A stretch of 64,000 nucleotides of DNA from Flammeovirga pectinis (GCF_003970675.1 NZ_CP034562.1:5022501-5086500); one strand, 5' to 3'; shown: positions 41,277 to 52,063, numbered from the stretch's first letter. Notes: generated by a model from the letters alone, not told the origin. Program-made: numbers and translations.

Positions 41277-42845
41277 CTATATTTTGAAACGTAAGAATCC
41301 TCCCGCAATAGAAATTGTACTACCATCTGTATTTTGAGAGAAATACGATAATACATCATGTGTAGAAATACCAGCTTCGTAGCCACCTTTTCTAGCAAAA
41401 TATGTAATTCCTAATGGGATATTAATGTTCTCATCGTTACCTCCAAAGTTTAATCCTGAAGAGAAAGAAAATAATTTAAAAGGCTTAAAATCTCCACCAA
41501 TTGCATAGAAAGGGTTTTCTAAATTGCCAGCAGCATCATTCTGGGGTAGAACGACATCAACTCCAACATGTACAAGTCTGAAAAATTCATAACTAGCACC
41601 AATACGTACAACAGTTGGTAAATCTACAGTTTCGTCTACAGTTTTTGTTTCCCAATCTAATGGAGAATTTGTACCTGCAAATTGGAAAGCACTTTGATCA
41701 TTAATTAGGAAGTTGTAATTATCTAATCCTTGTCCGCTTATAGATGCTAAATCTCCATCATTGATAGAGTATACATCTCCTGACCAAGTCATTTTACCAA
41801 AGTTTGATATAGAGGCCCCGATTCTAAGTTTTCTTTTAATCACGAATGTAACACCCGCATCTAACCCCCAACCATGTCCTGCTGGTTCTGGATTAATAAT
41901 TTTTTGTCCCATTGATCTATTATCAGCATCTAATGGACCGTTTGAAGATGTATTGCTTAAACTTGTAGCAGAAAGGACATCTTGTGGATTTACAAATGAA
42001 GATGAAAATATAGGGCTATTCCATGTACCTGTTTGATCTACTTCGAAATCTAGAATTAATAGACCTTGTAAATATCTTGCACCAATACCTCCATAAATTT
42101 GAAGATCGTAGGTTTCTAAAAGTTGTGCACCCCAAGAAGCGTTATATTCTCTGACCCAAGTAGATTTAGCACTTGTACCACTAAGTACTTCGCTATAAGA
42201 TTTTGCATCGTCAGGGTTTTCAAACTGCCCTCCAATAACTTGGTTACGTTGTTCTTCTGTTAAATCACCTGATCCTGTATGTCTAGGATTATCGATAATA
42301 TCACCGTTAGCCATTTTTAATTTAGGAAAATAGCTACTTGCAGCACCAAAAAACATTATTTCAGCAGCAAATTCATTTGTAGTAGTACGTGTGTGAATAT
42401 TATCTCTGATATTAACGGCAACACCACCCCATTTTTTAGGGAGTTTCATACTAGCACCAAATAACATTACACTAGCATCTACTGTTGTAGTTTTATCACT
42501 AAATTTTTTTACAGCATCATTTTTCTGATCAGTATTAAATCTAGTAGTCTTATAATCTGTAATTGAATTTAATAATTCACTGGTACTAATTGCTTCTGAA
42601 GAGAAAGAAACATTAGCCTCCATCAAACCAAAAGTAAATTTAGGATCTCTATAATTTTTTGTAATACCTAAGTTCGCAGGGTTGATACCAATACTTTGGT
42701 AATCGGTAACGAACGTAGTACCTACACCACCTCTACCTGTAACAGAATAGACACTTCCTTCCATTTGGGCAAAAACGTCTGAAGGTAGTATAAACAAAAA
42801 AGTTGAAATACATATATATATAACTACTGAAGTATAGGTTTTCAT
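41277..42845 (-). CDS. Outer-membrane beta-barrel protein (DUF5723/PorV-like)
   Basis: The start is set at MKTYTSVV, which gives a normal signal peptide (cut near VFA-Q). The longer frame adds ten residues before it. The 522-residue protein shows amphipathic strands and the conserved N-terminal segment SVTGRGGVGTTFVTDYQSIGINPANLG, as in DUF5723 and FadL/PorV-type barrels. It ends in a beta strand with a terminal aromatic pattern (GGFLRFKI). PorV-type proteins help type IX cargo reach the surface; whether this one does is inference. It lies upstream of the 11-repeat secreted-protein gene. Confidence 0.75.
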   Translation of the reverse strand: MKTYTSVVIYICISTFLFILPSDVFAQMEGSVYSVTGRGGVGTTFVTDYQSIGINPANLGITKNYRDPKFTFGLMEANVSFSSEAISTSELLNSITDYKTTRFNTDQKNDAVKKFSDKTTTVDASVMLFGASMKLPKKWGGVAVNIRDNIHTRTTTNEFAAEIMFFGAASSYFPKLKMANGDIIDNPRHTGSGDLTEEQRNQVIGGQFENPDDAKSYSEVLSGTSAKSTWVREYNASWGAQLLETYDLQIYGGIGARYLQGLLILDFEVDQTGTWNSPIFSSSFVNPQDVLSATSLSNTSSNGPLDADNRSMGQKIINPEPAGHGWGLDAGVTFVIKRKLRIGASISNFGKMTWSGDVYSINDGDLASISGQGLDNYNFLINDQSAFQFAGTNSPLDWETKTVDETVDLPTVVRIGASYEFFRLVHVGVDVVLPQNDAAGNLENPFYAIGGDFKPFKLFSFSSGLNFGGNDENINIPLGITYFARKGGYEAGISTHDVLSYFSQNTDGSTISIAGGFLRFKI

Positions 42846-43103
42846 ATCAGTTTGAAGATAGTTTTTTGGTATCATTTATTTGAAAGTGCAATATGAAGAA
42901 TGTTTACCAATATGTTAAGAAACGTAAATATAACTAATCCTCCAATTTTTCTCTAAGAAATATGAAAATAAGTAAGTAATTCTTAAATTAAATTAGTTAT
43001 TCGTTTTGCTGTAAATTTGATTAAAATTGTCTTACTTTTATATATAGCATGAGGAATTCACGAAATAATGCTACTTTCCACGTCCTAAATTAGTTGTCAA
43101 AAT

Positions 43104-44765
43104 ATGAATAAAAGTAAAAAACTTTTTTTATTAGCCTTAGTAAGTTCGCTATCAATATTGTTCTTTTCATTCTCTAGTGAGAAGGTAAGTAATCATTATT
43201 TTGAGATTGCTAAAAACATGAAAATATTTGCTCAATTATACCAAGAAGTAAATACTTATTATGTGGATGATGTAAATCCAACCGAAATGATGACGACTGG
43301 TATTGAAGCCATGTTAGCAACATTAGACCCATACACAAATTATATTCCTGAAGATCGTATCGAAGATTTTAGAACGATGACAACAGGAGAATATGGTGGG
43401 TTAGGTGTAGTTGTTGGTAACAGAGATGGAGATATTACAGTAATTCTACCTAACGAAGGATATCCTGCTTATGATGCAGGTCTACAGATTGGAGATATTA
43501 TCGAAAAAGTTGATGGAACTGATATTCATGATAAAAATACACATGAGATTAGTAAATACCTGAAAGGACAAGCTGGAAGTGAAGTTGTCTTAACAATAAA
43601 AAGATATGGTGTAGATCAGCCTTTTGATGTTAATGTAAAGCGTGAAAAAATCCAAATTAATAATGTACCATATTACGGTATGGTTAAAGACGATATTGGA
43701 TTAATTCAGTTGTCTGATTTTACACGAAATGCAAGTACAGAAGTTGCAGATGCTGTTTCTGAATTAAAAGATAGAGGAGCCAAAAAAATCATTCTTGATT
43801 TACGTGGTAACCCAGGTGGATTATTAAATGAAGCAGTAAATATTGTCAACTTATTTGTACCTAAAGGTTCTGATGTAGTATATACAAAAGGGCGTATTGA
43901 GGATTGGAACAAAACATACAAAGCATTAAATGCACCATTAGATACTGAAATTCCGATGGCAGTATTAATTAATGGAGGTAGTGCTTCTGCAGCAGAAATT
44001 GTTTCTGGATCAATTCAAGATTATGATAGAGGGGTATTATTAGGCTCTCGTTCTTTTGGTAAAGGTTTAGTACAAGCTACAAGACCTTTAGATTACAATT
44101 CAAGATTAAAAGTGACAGTTGCTAAATACTACATTCCAAGTGGACGTTGTATTCAAGCAATTGATTATAGCCATAGAGATGAAGATGGAGAAGCTATTGT
44201 TGTTGCGGATTCTTTGAGAGAAAAATTTAAAACAGCAAATGGAAGAGAAGTTTTAGATGGAGGTGGAGTTGCTCCAGATATTAAAGTAAAACCATTTAAT
44301 TTTGCTCAAATCTCGGTTAGTTTAATACTTAAAGGTTTAATCTTTGACTATGCTACTAAATTCCACCATGACAATAAGACTATTGTAGCAGCAAGAGATT
44401 TTAATTTATCAGATGCTCAATTTGAAGATTTTGTTAATTGGCTTAAGGATAAAGATTATGGTTATCAGACTAAGGTTGAAGTAACCATGGAAGATCTTGA
44501 AGAAAGTGCTAAGAAAGATAAATATTATGATGACATTCAAGCAGAAATCAATGCATTAAAGAAGAAGATTTATCATAATAAAGAATCTGATGTAATTAAG
44601 TTTAAATCAGAAATTAGAGATGTGTTAGAAGCAGAAATTTGTAAAAGGTATTATCTAGAAGCTGGAGAGATTGAATCTACATTTACAGCAGACTTAGATG
44701 TTATTGAAGCAGTTAATGTTTTAAACGACTCAGAAAGATATAATAAAATTTTATTAGGGAATTAA
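43104..44765 (+). CDS. C-terminal processing peptidase (S41 family)
   Basis: This 553-residue exported serine protease has an N-terminal signal anchor (about 5-25), a PDZ domain (about 95-185: GGLGVVVGN, DAGLQIGDIIEKVDG) and the S41 catalytic core. The predicted Ser-Lys dyad is Ser295 (GGSASAAEI) and Lys320 (SFGKGLVQ), 25 residues apart as in CtpA and Prc. A charged helical C-terminal region follows (about 440-553). It trims or degrades proteins in the periplasm, recognising C-termini. It is a single-gene unit with a terminator. Confidence 0.93.
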   Translation: MNKSKKLFLLALVSSLSILFFSFSSEKVSNHYFEIAKNMKIFAQLYQEVNTYYVDDVNPTEMMTTGIEAMLATLDPYTNYIPEDRIEDFRTMTTGEYGGLGVVVGNRDGDITVILPNEGYPAYDAGLQIGDIIEKVDGTDIHDKNTHEISKYLKGQAGSEVVLTIKRYGVDQPFDVNVKREKIQINNVPYYGMVKDDIGLIQLSDFTRNASTEVADAVSELKDRGAKKIILDLRGNPGGLLNEAVNIVNLFVPKGSDVVYTKGRIEDWNKTYKALNAPLDTEIPMAVLINGGSASAAEIVSGSIQDYDRGVLLGSRSFGKGLVQATRPLDYNSRLKVTVAKYYIPSGRCIQAIDYSHRDEDGEAIVVADSLREKFKTANGREVLDGGGVAPDIKVKPFNFAQISVSLILKGLIFDYATKFHHDNKTIVAARDFNLSDAQFEDFVNWLKDKDYGYQTKVEVTMEDLEESAKKDKYYDDIQAEINALKKKIYHNKESDVIKFKSEIRDVLEAEICKRYYLEAGEIESTFTADLDVIEAVNVLNDSERYNKILLGN

Positions 44766-44790
44766 TTTAATAGAATCCCAATAAGATCTT

Positions 44791-44820
44791 CAAAAGACTA
44801 CCAATTTTGGTAGTCTTTTG
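44791..44820 (+). terminator. Terminator after the S41 peptidase gene
   Basis: A 14-bp stem (44791-44804 with 44807-44820) is followed by an imperfect T-rich tail on the plus strand. Confidence 0.75.
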
Positions 44821-44863
44821 TTATTTTAGGTATATCCTCTCTTAATTTATACTTAAATAACCC

Positions 44864-45742
44864 ATGGAAGAATTAACTAATAATAATTTTATTGATACGC
44901 TAATACGTATTTTCACTTATCAATTTCATATTGGACAAAAGGTATTTACCCCACTTTCTATTCTCGGATTGTTCTTAATGTTTATCTCTGTTTTTGTCTT
45001 CGCAAAAAAAATGAGAAACTTCTTAGTAAATACTGTTTTACCAAAGTATGGCTTAGATGAATCTGTGAGTTATAATATTGGAACTATATTTAGATATTCA
45101 TTTATAGTTATTGGTAGTACCATTGTCTTTCAGTCATCAGGTTTAAACTTAAGTTCTCTTCAAGTTCTAATAGGAGCTTTAGGTGTAGGTATTGGCTTTG
45201 GTTTACAAACAATTGCAGACAATTTTATTTCAGGTATAATTATCTTATTTGATCAGCCTATAAAAGTAGGAGATATGATTGAAGTAGATGAAGTAAGTGG
45301 AAAAGTAGTTGAAATTTCAGCAAGATCATCAACCATACTTACTAATGATAATATCACTATTATTGTTCCTAACTCTCAATTTATTTCTAACAAAGTAATC
45401 AACTGGAGCCATAATGAAAAGTTAGTCAGACTTAAAATTCCAATTGGTGTATCTTATAATGAAGATCCTAAGGAGGTAAGAAGAATTACTCTAGATGTTG
45501 TCAGTCAAATAGATGGTATTTTAAGTAACCCTGATCCTGATTTAATTTTTACAGAATGGGGCGACAACTCTATTAACTTCACATTAAATATTTGGACTGT
45601 AAAATATTATTCACGCCCAGGTACTTTAAAAAGTATGATTTTATACGAATTATTTGAGCGTTTTAATAAAGAAGGTATATCCATCCCATTCCCACAAAGA
45701 GACCTTAACATGGGAACAGGGTGGGATGTATTAAAACCTTAA
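44864..45742 (+). CDS. MscS family mechanosensitive channel
   Basis: This 292-residue protein has three hydrophobic segments (about 25-45, 65-85, 95-125), with the pore helix GALGVGIGFGLQTIADNFISG. The MscS beta domain follows (VGDMIEVDEVSGKVVEIS, ITIIVPNSQFISNKVINWSH), then a C-terminal alpha/beta part. Such channels open under membrane tension during osmotic shock. The stop codon directly abuts the stop codon of the convergent spondin gene, so no room is left for a terminator. Confidence 0.92.
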   Translation: MEELTNNNFIDTLIRIFTYQFHIGQKVFTPLSILGLFLMFISVFVFAKKMRNFLVNTVLPKYGLDESVSYNIGTIFRYSFIVIGSTIVFQSSGLNLSSLQVLIGALGVGIGFGLQTIADNFISGIIILFDQPIKVGDMIEVDEVSGKVVEISARSSTILTNDNITIIVPNSQFISNKVINWSHNEKLVRLKIPIGVSYNEDPKEVRRITLDVVSQIDGILSNPDPDLIFTEWGDNSINFTLNIWTVKYYSRPGTLKSMILYELFERFNKEGISIPFPQRDLNMGTGWDVLKP

Positions 45743-46429
45743 TTATTGTTTTTCAAAAGTAAATGTAGTGAGTGGTGGAGTGACTTCAGTTCCATTCCCT
45801 AAAGGTGCTTCTGTGATTACTGAAATCACTTTGGCAGGGATTGTTGGTGAATTAGGAGACTTAAAAGTTACCCCACTGTCCGTTCCTGCATCATAATGAA
45901 TAGGAGTAACCTCAAGTTTTTCGATCCATTCATCATTACTTTTTAGTAGGTTTACTCCTTCTATAGCCACATACCAATCTGGGCTTGGAGCAATCATAGA
46001 AACAAGGCTAACTAAAGGATAATCTTTTACTAAAGTGATGGTAAATTGAATGGAAGAACTTCCTGTAGAAAGTCCACCTTCACTAATTAGATGATTGGCT
46101 AGATTATTATCAATAATAGCATTAATCTCATCGGTTAGAGGATCTTTACCTCCTGTTTCTGCCATTACTTTGATACCTTCCGATGCAAAACTTCCATTTT
46201 CGAAAAGTGATGTATCCTTATTATGGCTCATGCCTATAACACCTGAAAAGTGGCTGTTATCAGGATATTCAATTGGATGACTTGAACCGGTCCATTGTCC
46301 ATTATATGTAACAAGGTATGTTACACTATCTGATGGAGTAGTAACTGTAGGCTCATCGTCGTTAGTAGAACAAGATATTAGGTTTATCAGGAAAGCAGCT
46401 AGTAGAAATGTTAAAGTAGATGTTTTCAT
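45743..46429 (-). CDS. Spondin-domain lipoprotein
   Basis: This 228-residue lipoprotein has its lipid cysteine in LISC (Cys20). Residues about 37-220 match the Spondin_N domain: YLVTYNGQWTGSSHPIEYP, HFSGVIGMSHN, MAETGG, PLVSLVSMIAPSPDWYVAIEG and YDAGTDSGVTF are near-standard landmarks. The domain is known from animal extracellular-matrix proteins and from scattered bacteria, where its role is unknown. It should face the cell surface or periplasm. Its 3' end abuts the mscS gene exactly. Confidence 0.88.
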   Translation of the reverse strand: MKTSTLTFLLAAFLINLISCSTNDDEPTVTTPSDSVTYLVTYNGQWTGSSHPIEYPDNSHFSGVIGMSHNKDTSLFENGSFASEGIKVMAETGGKDPLTDEINAIIDNNLANHLISEGGLSTGSSSIQFTITLVKDYPLVSLVSMIAPSPDWYVAIEGVNLLKSNDEWIEKLEVTPIHYDAGTDSGVTFKSPNSPTIPAKVISVITEAPLGNGTEVTPPLTTFTFEKQ

Positions 46430-46520
46430 AATGTAAAATAGCTAGTGAGAAATCTTTAAGATACCGTAAATATAGCTTGAGTACATTTATTAAAGTGTGA
46501 AGTAGGTCACAGATGGGGTT

Positions 46521-47258
46521 TTATTTTAAAATTCTTTTAATATCAAAGTTATTAAAACCTTCATGAACCACTATTGTAATCCTATTTTGGGATAAAAGTT
46601 CTAGTACTGCAAGAAAGTTAAATACGATAGAAACATTATTAAAATCAGTCATAATTAATTCCATAAAACTAAATTCTTCTTTAGATTTTAAGGTTTCAAT
46701 AATATGATCTTGTCTATCTTCTTGAGAATAGGGATAAGGAATTACTTGATGTCTTGGAATATTATTTTTATCATCTACTTTTTTCATAGCAGATTGATAA
46801 AATTTTAAGAGCTTAAATAAATCAATATTTTGAAGTTCAGTTTCTACACCAATATCTTCTTCTATTGAAGCAACTTCTATTGGTAGGTTTCCTCTTTTTT
46901 CTCGGTCTAACATATCTGCTTCCCACTCTTCTAAAGTGTTTAGAACAGATTTATACTTCATATATTCTAATAGATGTTTAACAAGTTCATCACGAGGGTC
47001 AATATCATTACCTTCTTCATCTTTTTCAATACGAGGTAAAAGCATTTTAGCCTTAATTCTCATCAATGTAGAAGCTACAACTATAAAATCACTTGCAAGC
47101 TCAATGTTCAATCTTTCCATATCAGACATATATTCCATAAAATCATTTGTAATTTTATAGATAGGAATATCATGTATGTCTAATTCATCTCTTTGGATAA
47201 AAAATAGAAGAAGGTCAAAAGGCCCTTCAAAAACAGGTAAGTTGATTTCGAAGCTCAT
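46521..47258 (-). CDS. scpA: Segregation and condensation protein A
   Basis: This kleisin joins the two SMC heads of the bacterial condensin complex with ScpB. The 245-residue length is typical. The N-terminal FEGPFDLLLFFIQRDELDIHDIPI and the middle IKAKMLLPR are family signatures. The C-terminal winged-helix region starts near 190. The gene is the last of a tight unit with the histidine phosphatase gene (7 bp) and uvrA upstream (14 bp between the latter two). Confidence 0.93.
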   Translation of the reverse strand: MSFEINLPVFEGPFDLLLFFIQRDELDIHDIPIYKITNDFMEYMSDMERLNIELASDFIVVASTLMRIKAKMLLPRIEKDEEGNDIDPRDELVKHLLEYMKYKSVLNTLEEWEADMLDREKRGNLPIEVASIEEDIGVETELQNIDLFKLLKFYQSAMKKVDDKNNIPRHQVIPYPYSQEDRQDHIIETLKSKEEFSFMELIMTDFNNVSIVFNFLAVLELLSQNRITIVVHEGFNNFDIKRILK

Positions 47259-47265
47259 CTTATTC

Positions 47266-47832
47266 TTAAATATGAATTTTCACCAGACCTTCTTCGGTCA
47301 TTGTTAACTTAATTACTTTCCCAAAATCAAATTGGAAACGAAATATATTTTTCAAAGGCATTTCTAAAAAATGAGAAAGTATAATTCTCATTACAACACC
47401 ATGAGTTACTATTGCTATTTGATCTCCCTCTTTATATTCAATCCTATCTTGCCAAAAAGATCTAACTCTAGTTTGTACATCCATTAGCGATTCTCCATTT
47501 GGAGCTGGCTTATGATCAAAAACTTTAACCCACTCTTTAATATTACTTCTTAATTCAGAAAATTGATTCATTTCCCAATCACCGTAAAATATTTCTTTTA
47601 ATCTGGGGTCTGGTAATTTTAGATCACCTGTTAATGATAGTGCTAATTTTTCGCAACGTAAAAGTGGACTATAGTAAATTGTATTGAATAAAGTATTATT
47701 TGTTTTATCCTTTATAGCATTTAGTTCGTCTTGGAAACTATCTACAATATCTAAGTCAGTTTGTCCATATAGAATTTTACTTGCATCAACATCTGGAGTG
47801 GTATGTCGAACAAGGTAGATTGTCATACTCAT
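47266..47832 (-). CDS. Histidine phosphatase family protein (CobC-like)
   Basis: This 188-residue protein has the branch-2 phosphoglycerate-mutase/phosphatase fold. Its phosphohistidine motif reads LVRHTTPD (Arg9, His10) rather than the usual RHG. The other core residues are Arg in SPLLRCEKLA, Glu in EIFYGDWE, and His in THGVV. The sequence resembles alpha-ribazole phosphatases of cobalamin assembly, but no cobalamin genes are nearby, so the substrate is not assigned. It lies between uvrA and scpA in one operon. Confidence 0.85.
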   Translation of the reverse strand: MSMTIYLVRHTTPDVDASKILYGQTDLDIVDSFQDELNAIKDKTNNTLFNTIYYSPLLRCEKLALSLTGDLKLPDPRLKEIFYGDWEMNQFSELRSNIKEWVKVFDHKPAPNGESLMDVQTRVRSFWQDRIEYKEGDQIAIVTHGVVMRIILSHFLEMPLKNIFRFQFDFGKVIKLTMTEEGLVKIHI

Positions 47833-47846
47833 GTAAGAAGTTGTTT

Positions 47847-50669
47847 TTATGACGTCATTGCAGCCTTTAAATAATGGGCTGTATATCCTTTTCCGTTATT
47901 AATTAAATCTTCTGGGGTACCTTCAAAAACAATTGTACCTCCATCTTTTCCACCTTCAGGTCCAATATCGATTACCCAATCGGCAGTTTTAATAACTTCC
48001 ACATTATGTTCGATGATGACAGCGGAATGTCCTTTTTCTACTAAAGCATTAATGGCTTTCATTAATTTATCAATATCATGGAAGTGAAGTCCAGTAGTAG
48101 GTTCATCAAAGATAAATAATACACGCTCAGATTCTTTTAAAGTTCCCTTAGCTAAGAAAGAAGCAAGTTTAACCCTTTGCGCTTCTCCACCACTTAATGT
48201 ATTAGAAGATTGCCCTAAACGAACATAACCTAAACCTACATCAAGAAGTGGCTGTAATCTTTGAATAATTTTCTTTTGATCTGCAAAGAAACTTACAGCT
48301 TCATCAACGCTTAGATCTAAAATATCAGAAATACTTTTCTCTTTATATTTAACTTCAAGAATTTCATTTTTAAAACGCTTTCCTTTACAACTTTCACAAG
48401 GGAGATATATATCTGCCATAAATTGCATTTCTATCTTAGAAGTACCTTCACCTTGACAAGCTTCACAGCGGCCTCCATCAACATTAAAAGAAAAGAATGC
48501 AGGTTTGTAACCTCTATGTACGGAAAGTTCATTTTTAGAAAATAACTCTCTTACAGCATCATATGCTTTAACATAAGTAACAGGGTTTGATCTAGATGAT
48601 TTACCAATTGGGTTCTGGTCTACAAATTCAACTTTTGTAATTGCTTTTATAGCACCATCTATACGGTCGATTTTAGGTTTTTCATCTGTATGATGTCCCA
48701 ATGCTCTTGTAATGGCAGGAGTTAAGCAACGCTTAATTAAAGTAGATTTTCCGGATCCTGAAACACCCGTTACACAACTTACAATACCTAAAGGAAATTT
48801 TACATTTAGATTTTGAAGGTTATTTTCACGAGCTCCAATTACTTCAATATAATCGGTCCATTTTCTGCGAACCTCTGGAGTAGGAATACTTGATTTACCA
48901 CTTAAGTATCTTGTTGTATGAGAAATTTCAGGGTTATCTATAGCATCTTGTAGAGTACCTTGAAAACGAAGTTCACCACCATAACTACCTGCATCTGGTC
49001 CGATGTCAATAATTTCATCCGCAGCCTTCATTACCTCTTCCTCGTGTTCTACAACAATTACTGTATTGCCTAATCTTTTTAGTTCTAGTAATACAGCAAT
49101 TAGATTTTGAGTATCTCTTGGATGTAATCCAATACTAGGCTCGTCTAAGATATACATAGAACCAACAAGAGCACTACCAAGTGATGTGGCTAATTTTATA
49201 CGTTGATATTCTCCTCCAGATAATGTACTTGTTAATCTGTTTAATGTGAGGTATCCTAAACCAACTTTATTCATGTACTGAAGACGGTTTTTGATTTCGG
49301 CCAATAACCTATCTGCAATTTTATGATCATGCTTATTAAGTGTAATCTCATTAAAATAGACACTAGCCTCTGCTATTGGCATTAGTACAACATCAATAAT
49401 AGATTTATCATTGATCTTTACATAAGCTGCATCTTTTCTAAGTCTAGAACCATGACATTCTGGACAAACAGTTCTTCCTCTGTAGCGAGAAAGCATTACT
49501 CTATATTGGATTTTATGGGTTTTAGATTCTAGGTGTTTAAAGAAAGCATTAATCCCTTTAAACTTCCCTAGTCCATTCCATAATATATTTTTTTCTTCTT
49601 CAGATAAATCCTTATAGGATCTAAAAATGGGAAAACCAGTTTCATGCGATGCATCTAAAAGTGGTTTTATCCATTTTTTCATTGTTTCAGTTCTCCATGG
49701 AACTATGGCATCATCTAAAACTGAAAGTGATTTATCTGGAATGACAAGATCAGCATCTATACCTAAAACTTTACCGAAACCTTCGCAGCGTTTACACGCA
49801 CCATAAGGGTTGTTAAAACTGAATAAATTGACACTTGGTTCTTCAAATAGAATACCGTCTGCCTCGAATTTATCAGAAAATAAGTGAGATATCGGCTCCT
49901 TACCTTTCTGAACTATTTGAATACGACATTCCCCACGTCCTTCAAATAAAGCAGTTTGAATAGAATCTGCTATTCTAAATTGGTTTTCTTCATCACCTTT
50001 TTTGATAGCATTTCTATCTATTAGCATTTCGAGATCTCCTAAGGCAAATTTTTCACCTTTTTCAATATGCTCAAGTAGCTCCTCGATAAATAAAGTTTCG
50101 CCTTTCGCTATTACACGAGTGAATCCTTGTTGTAATAATAATTTTAGAACTACATCTAAAGTTCTACCTTCTTGTAGTGCAAGAGGTGAAGAAACGATAA
50201 AGCGAGTTCCTTCATCAAAATCATGAATATAATTTACAATATCAGTTACAGTAGATTTACTAACTTCTTTACCAGATACAGGAGAATATGTTTTTCCAAT
50301 TCTAGCATATAAGAGTTTTAGATAATCGTAAATCTCTGTTGTTGTTCCTACTGTTGATCTAGGATTTTTTGTAGATACTTTTTGTTCTACAGCAATGGCA
50401 GGGCAAATACCTCTAATATATTCTACCTCTGGTTTTTCCATTCGCCCAAGAAATTGACGTGCATATGAACTCAAACTTTCCACATACATTCGTTGCCCTT
50501 CGGCAAATAAAGTATCAAAGGCTAAAGATGATTTACCAGATCCGGAAACACCTGTTATAACAACAAAACTATTTCTAGGGATAGATACGTCAACATTTTT
50601 TAAATTATTGACACGGGCACCTTTAACTATAATGTATTCTTTTGGGTTGAGTTGATCTACTGAGCGCAT
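47847..50669 (-). CDS. uvrA: UvrABC system protein A
   Basis: This DNA-damage recognition ATPase of nucleotide excision repair has the expected 940-residue length. Two ABC modules are present, with Walker [12 protein letters not shown] and [11 protein letters not shown] and ABC signatures LSGGE(Y/A)QR. Zinc-finger cysteine pairs are seen ([28 protein letters not shown]). It is the first gene of a probable operon with the histidine phosphatase and scpA. No LexA-type operator was recognised upstream. Confidence 0.96.
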   Translation of the reverse strand: MRSVDQLNPKEYIIVKGARVNNLKNVDVSIPRNSFVVITGVSGSGKSSLAFDTLFAEGQRMYVESLSSYARQFLGRMEKPEVEYIRGICPAIAVEQKVSTKNPRSTVGTTTEIYDYLKLLYARIGKTYSPVSGKEVSKSTVTDIVNYIHDFDEGTRFIVSSPLALQEGRTLDVVLKLLLQQGFTRVIAKGETLFIEELLEHIEKGEKFALGDLEMLIDRNAIKKGDEENQFRIADSIQTALFEGRGECRIQIVQKGKEPISHLFSDKFEADGILFEEPSVNLFSFNNPYGACKRCEGFGKVLGIDADLVIPDKSLSVLDDAIVPWRTETMKKWIKPLLDASHETGFPIFRSYKDLSEEEKNILWNGLGKFKGINAFFKHLESKTHKIQYRVMLSRYRGRTVCPECHGSRLRKDAAYVKINDKSIIDVVLMPIAEASVYFNEITLNKHDHKIADRLLAEIKNRLQYMNKVGLGYLTLNRLTSTLSGGEYQRIKLATSLGSALVGSMYILDEPSIGLHPRDTQNLIAVLLELKRLGNTVIVVEHEEEVMKAADEIIDIGPDAGSYGGELRFQGTLQDAIDNPEISHTTRYLSGKSSIPTPEVRRKWTDYIEVIGARENNLQNLNVKFPLGIVSCVTGVSGSGKSTLIKRCLTPAITRALGHHTDEKPKIDRIDGAIKAITKVEFVDQNPIGKSSRSNPVTYVKAYDAVRELFSKNELSVHRGYKPAFFSFNVDGGRCEACQGEGTSKIEMQFMADIYLPCESCKGKRFKNEILEVKYKEKSISDILDLSVDEAVSFFADQKKIIQRLQPLLDVGLGYVRLGQSSNTLSGGEAQRVKLASFLAKGTLKESERVLFIFDEPTTGLHFHDIDKLMKAINALVEKGHSAVIIEHNVEVIKTADWVIDIGPEGGKDGGTIVFEGTPEDLINNGKGYTAHYLKAAMTS

Positions 50670-50864
50670 ATAAACGGTCTAATGTGAACTACAAAAACAG
50701 ATTATAAAATTAGCAATTCACTCGCATTAATTGTCATGTAATTGATAAAATTTAGATAAGTAGGCGTTAAAATCATGAAGTTATACAATGAAGCAGAAAA
50801 TAAATATCATCTTCATGGTACAATTTTTATTGTTCTTACTTATCAATTTGAATTGAGCAATGCT

Positions 50865-50872
50865 TAACTTTG
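50865..50872 (+). promoter_or_regulatory. Probable -7 box for plsC
   Basis: TAACTTTG fits TAnnTTTG and lies 64 bases before the start of the acyltransferase gene. A TTTG at 50847-50850 is only 14 bases upstream, which is too close for a normal -33 element. Confidence 0.4.
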
Positions 50873-50935
50873 TATCTGATTTTGTTTAAAATAAGGATAC
50901 TTAGAAGTCAGGCATCCTTTAAAAATAGATTATAA

Positions 50936-51688
50936 ATGACTTTTATTCTTAGACTTTACATGGTGTATGGGGTGTGCGTTTTTTCGCTTGGGTTACTAAT
51001 ACTCTACCCTTTATATATCATAATTATATTATCGCCAAATAAGCGATTGCTTAAGTTTTCCTACTATTTAAATAAATTATGGTCTACTTTAACTTACATT
51101 CTAATTTTTATTCCTGCTCGTATAGATTACAGAGCTAAGTTGTCTAAAGATCAGGCTTATGTCTTTGTGGCAAATCACTCTTCTTTTTTAGATATACCTG
51201 CAGTTCAGGTAGTTGTAAATCAAATGATAGTGTTTTTAGGTAAGAAAAGCTTAACTAAAATACCATTGTTTGGTTGGATGTTTAAGAATATACATATATG
51301 TGTAGATAGAGGGAATGCTGTAAAAACGGAGAAAATGTTTAGACAGTCTATTGATGCTTTAGATAAAGGTTTCTCTATTGGTGTATTTCCAGAAGGAACT
51401 CAAAATAGAAAACCACCAGTTTTACAAAAATTTAAGGATGGAGCTTTTATTATTGCAATTAGAGCCCAGAAGCCAGTTGTACCTGTCACTTTAGTTACAA
51501 ATTGGAAAATATGGCCTGCTCTAGGACCTACTTTACATTGGCACCCTTTAATTTTAATTCAACATGAGCCTATATCAACTGAAGGTATGACATTGGATGA
51601 TGTGAAAATGTTAAAGGAGAAAGTGAAAAATATTATTGAAGGGGAACTAATAAACCACTTAGGAGAAGCTTATACTAAAAAGAATTAA
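50936..51688 (+). CDS. plsC: 1-acyl-sn-glycerol-3-phosphate acyltransferase
   Basis: This 250-residue membrane enzyme adds the second acyl chain in phosphatidic acid synthesis. The catalytic HX4D motif is His81 to Asp86 (NHSSFLD). The second motif FPEGT (151-155) binds the glycerol phosphate. N-terminal hydrophobic segments (about 10-32 and 50-60) anchor it to the inner membrane. Several PlsC-family proteins act on other acyl acceptors (for example ornithine lipids), so the exact substrate is inferred. Confidence 0.85.
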   Translation: MTFILRLYMVYGVCVFSLGLLILYPLYIIIILSPNKRLLKFSYYLNKLWSTLTYILIFIPARIDYRAKLSKDQAYVFVANHSSFLDIPAVQVVVNQMIVFLGKKSLTKIPLFGWMFKNIHICVDRGNAVKTEKMFRQSIDALDKGFSIGVFPEGTQNRKPPVLQKFKDGAFIIAIRAQKPVVPVTLVTNWKIWPALGPTLHWHPLILIQHEPISTEGMTLDDVKMLKEKVKNIIEGELINHLGEAYTKKN

Positions 51689-51775
51689 TCTTTGAGTATA
51701 TTGATCTTATATTACAATTTTTTTAAATTATTCACTTACTTTGTGTGAGTAGTGTAATTAATAGCTGCATATTTT

Positions 51776-52063
51776 ATGATTATTGATAAGGAAAGCATCG
51801 AGAAGATTGCTCATTTATCTCGCTTAGAGCTAGATGAAACGAGTGAAGAAAAAATGCTGAAAAGCATGAATGAAATTGTGGAATGGGTAGCTAAACTTGA
51901 AGAAGTAGATACTGAAGGAGTAGCACCACTAACACACATGACAGATGAACAAAGTGTATGGCGTGAGGATATTGCTAAACACACATTAAGTCATGATGAA
52001 GGACTGAAAAATGCTCCAAAACATGATAAAGACTTTTTTAAAGTCCCTAAAGTTTTGGATTAA
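51776..52063 (+). CDS. gatC: Asp/Glu-tRNA amidotransferase subunit C
   Basis: This 95-residue protein is the small linker subunit of GatCAB, which converts mischarged Asp-tRNA-Asn or Glu-tRNA-Gln to the amide forms. Landmarks are IAHLSRLELDE near the N-terminus, WVAKLEEVDTEGVAPLTH in the middle, and the C-terminal FFKVPKVLD. gatA and gatB are not in this window, so subunits are encoded at separate loci. A bidirectional terminator follows. Confidence 0.93.
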   Translation: MIIDKESIEKIAHLSRLELDETSEEKMLKSMNEIVEWVAKLEEVDTEGVAPLTHMTDEQSVWREDIAKHTLSHDEGLKNAPKHDKDFFKVPKVLD

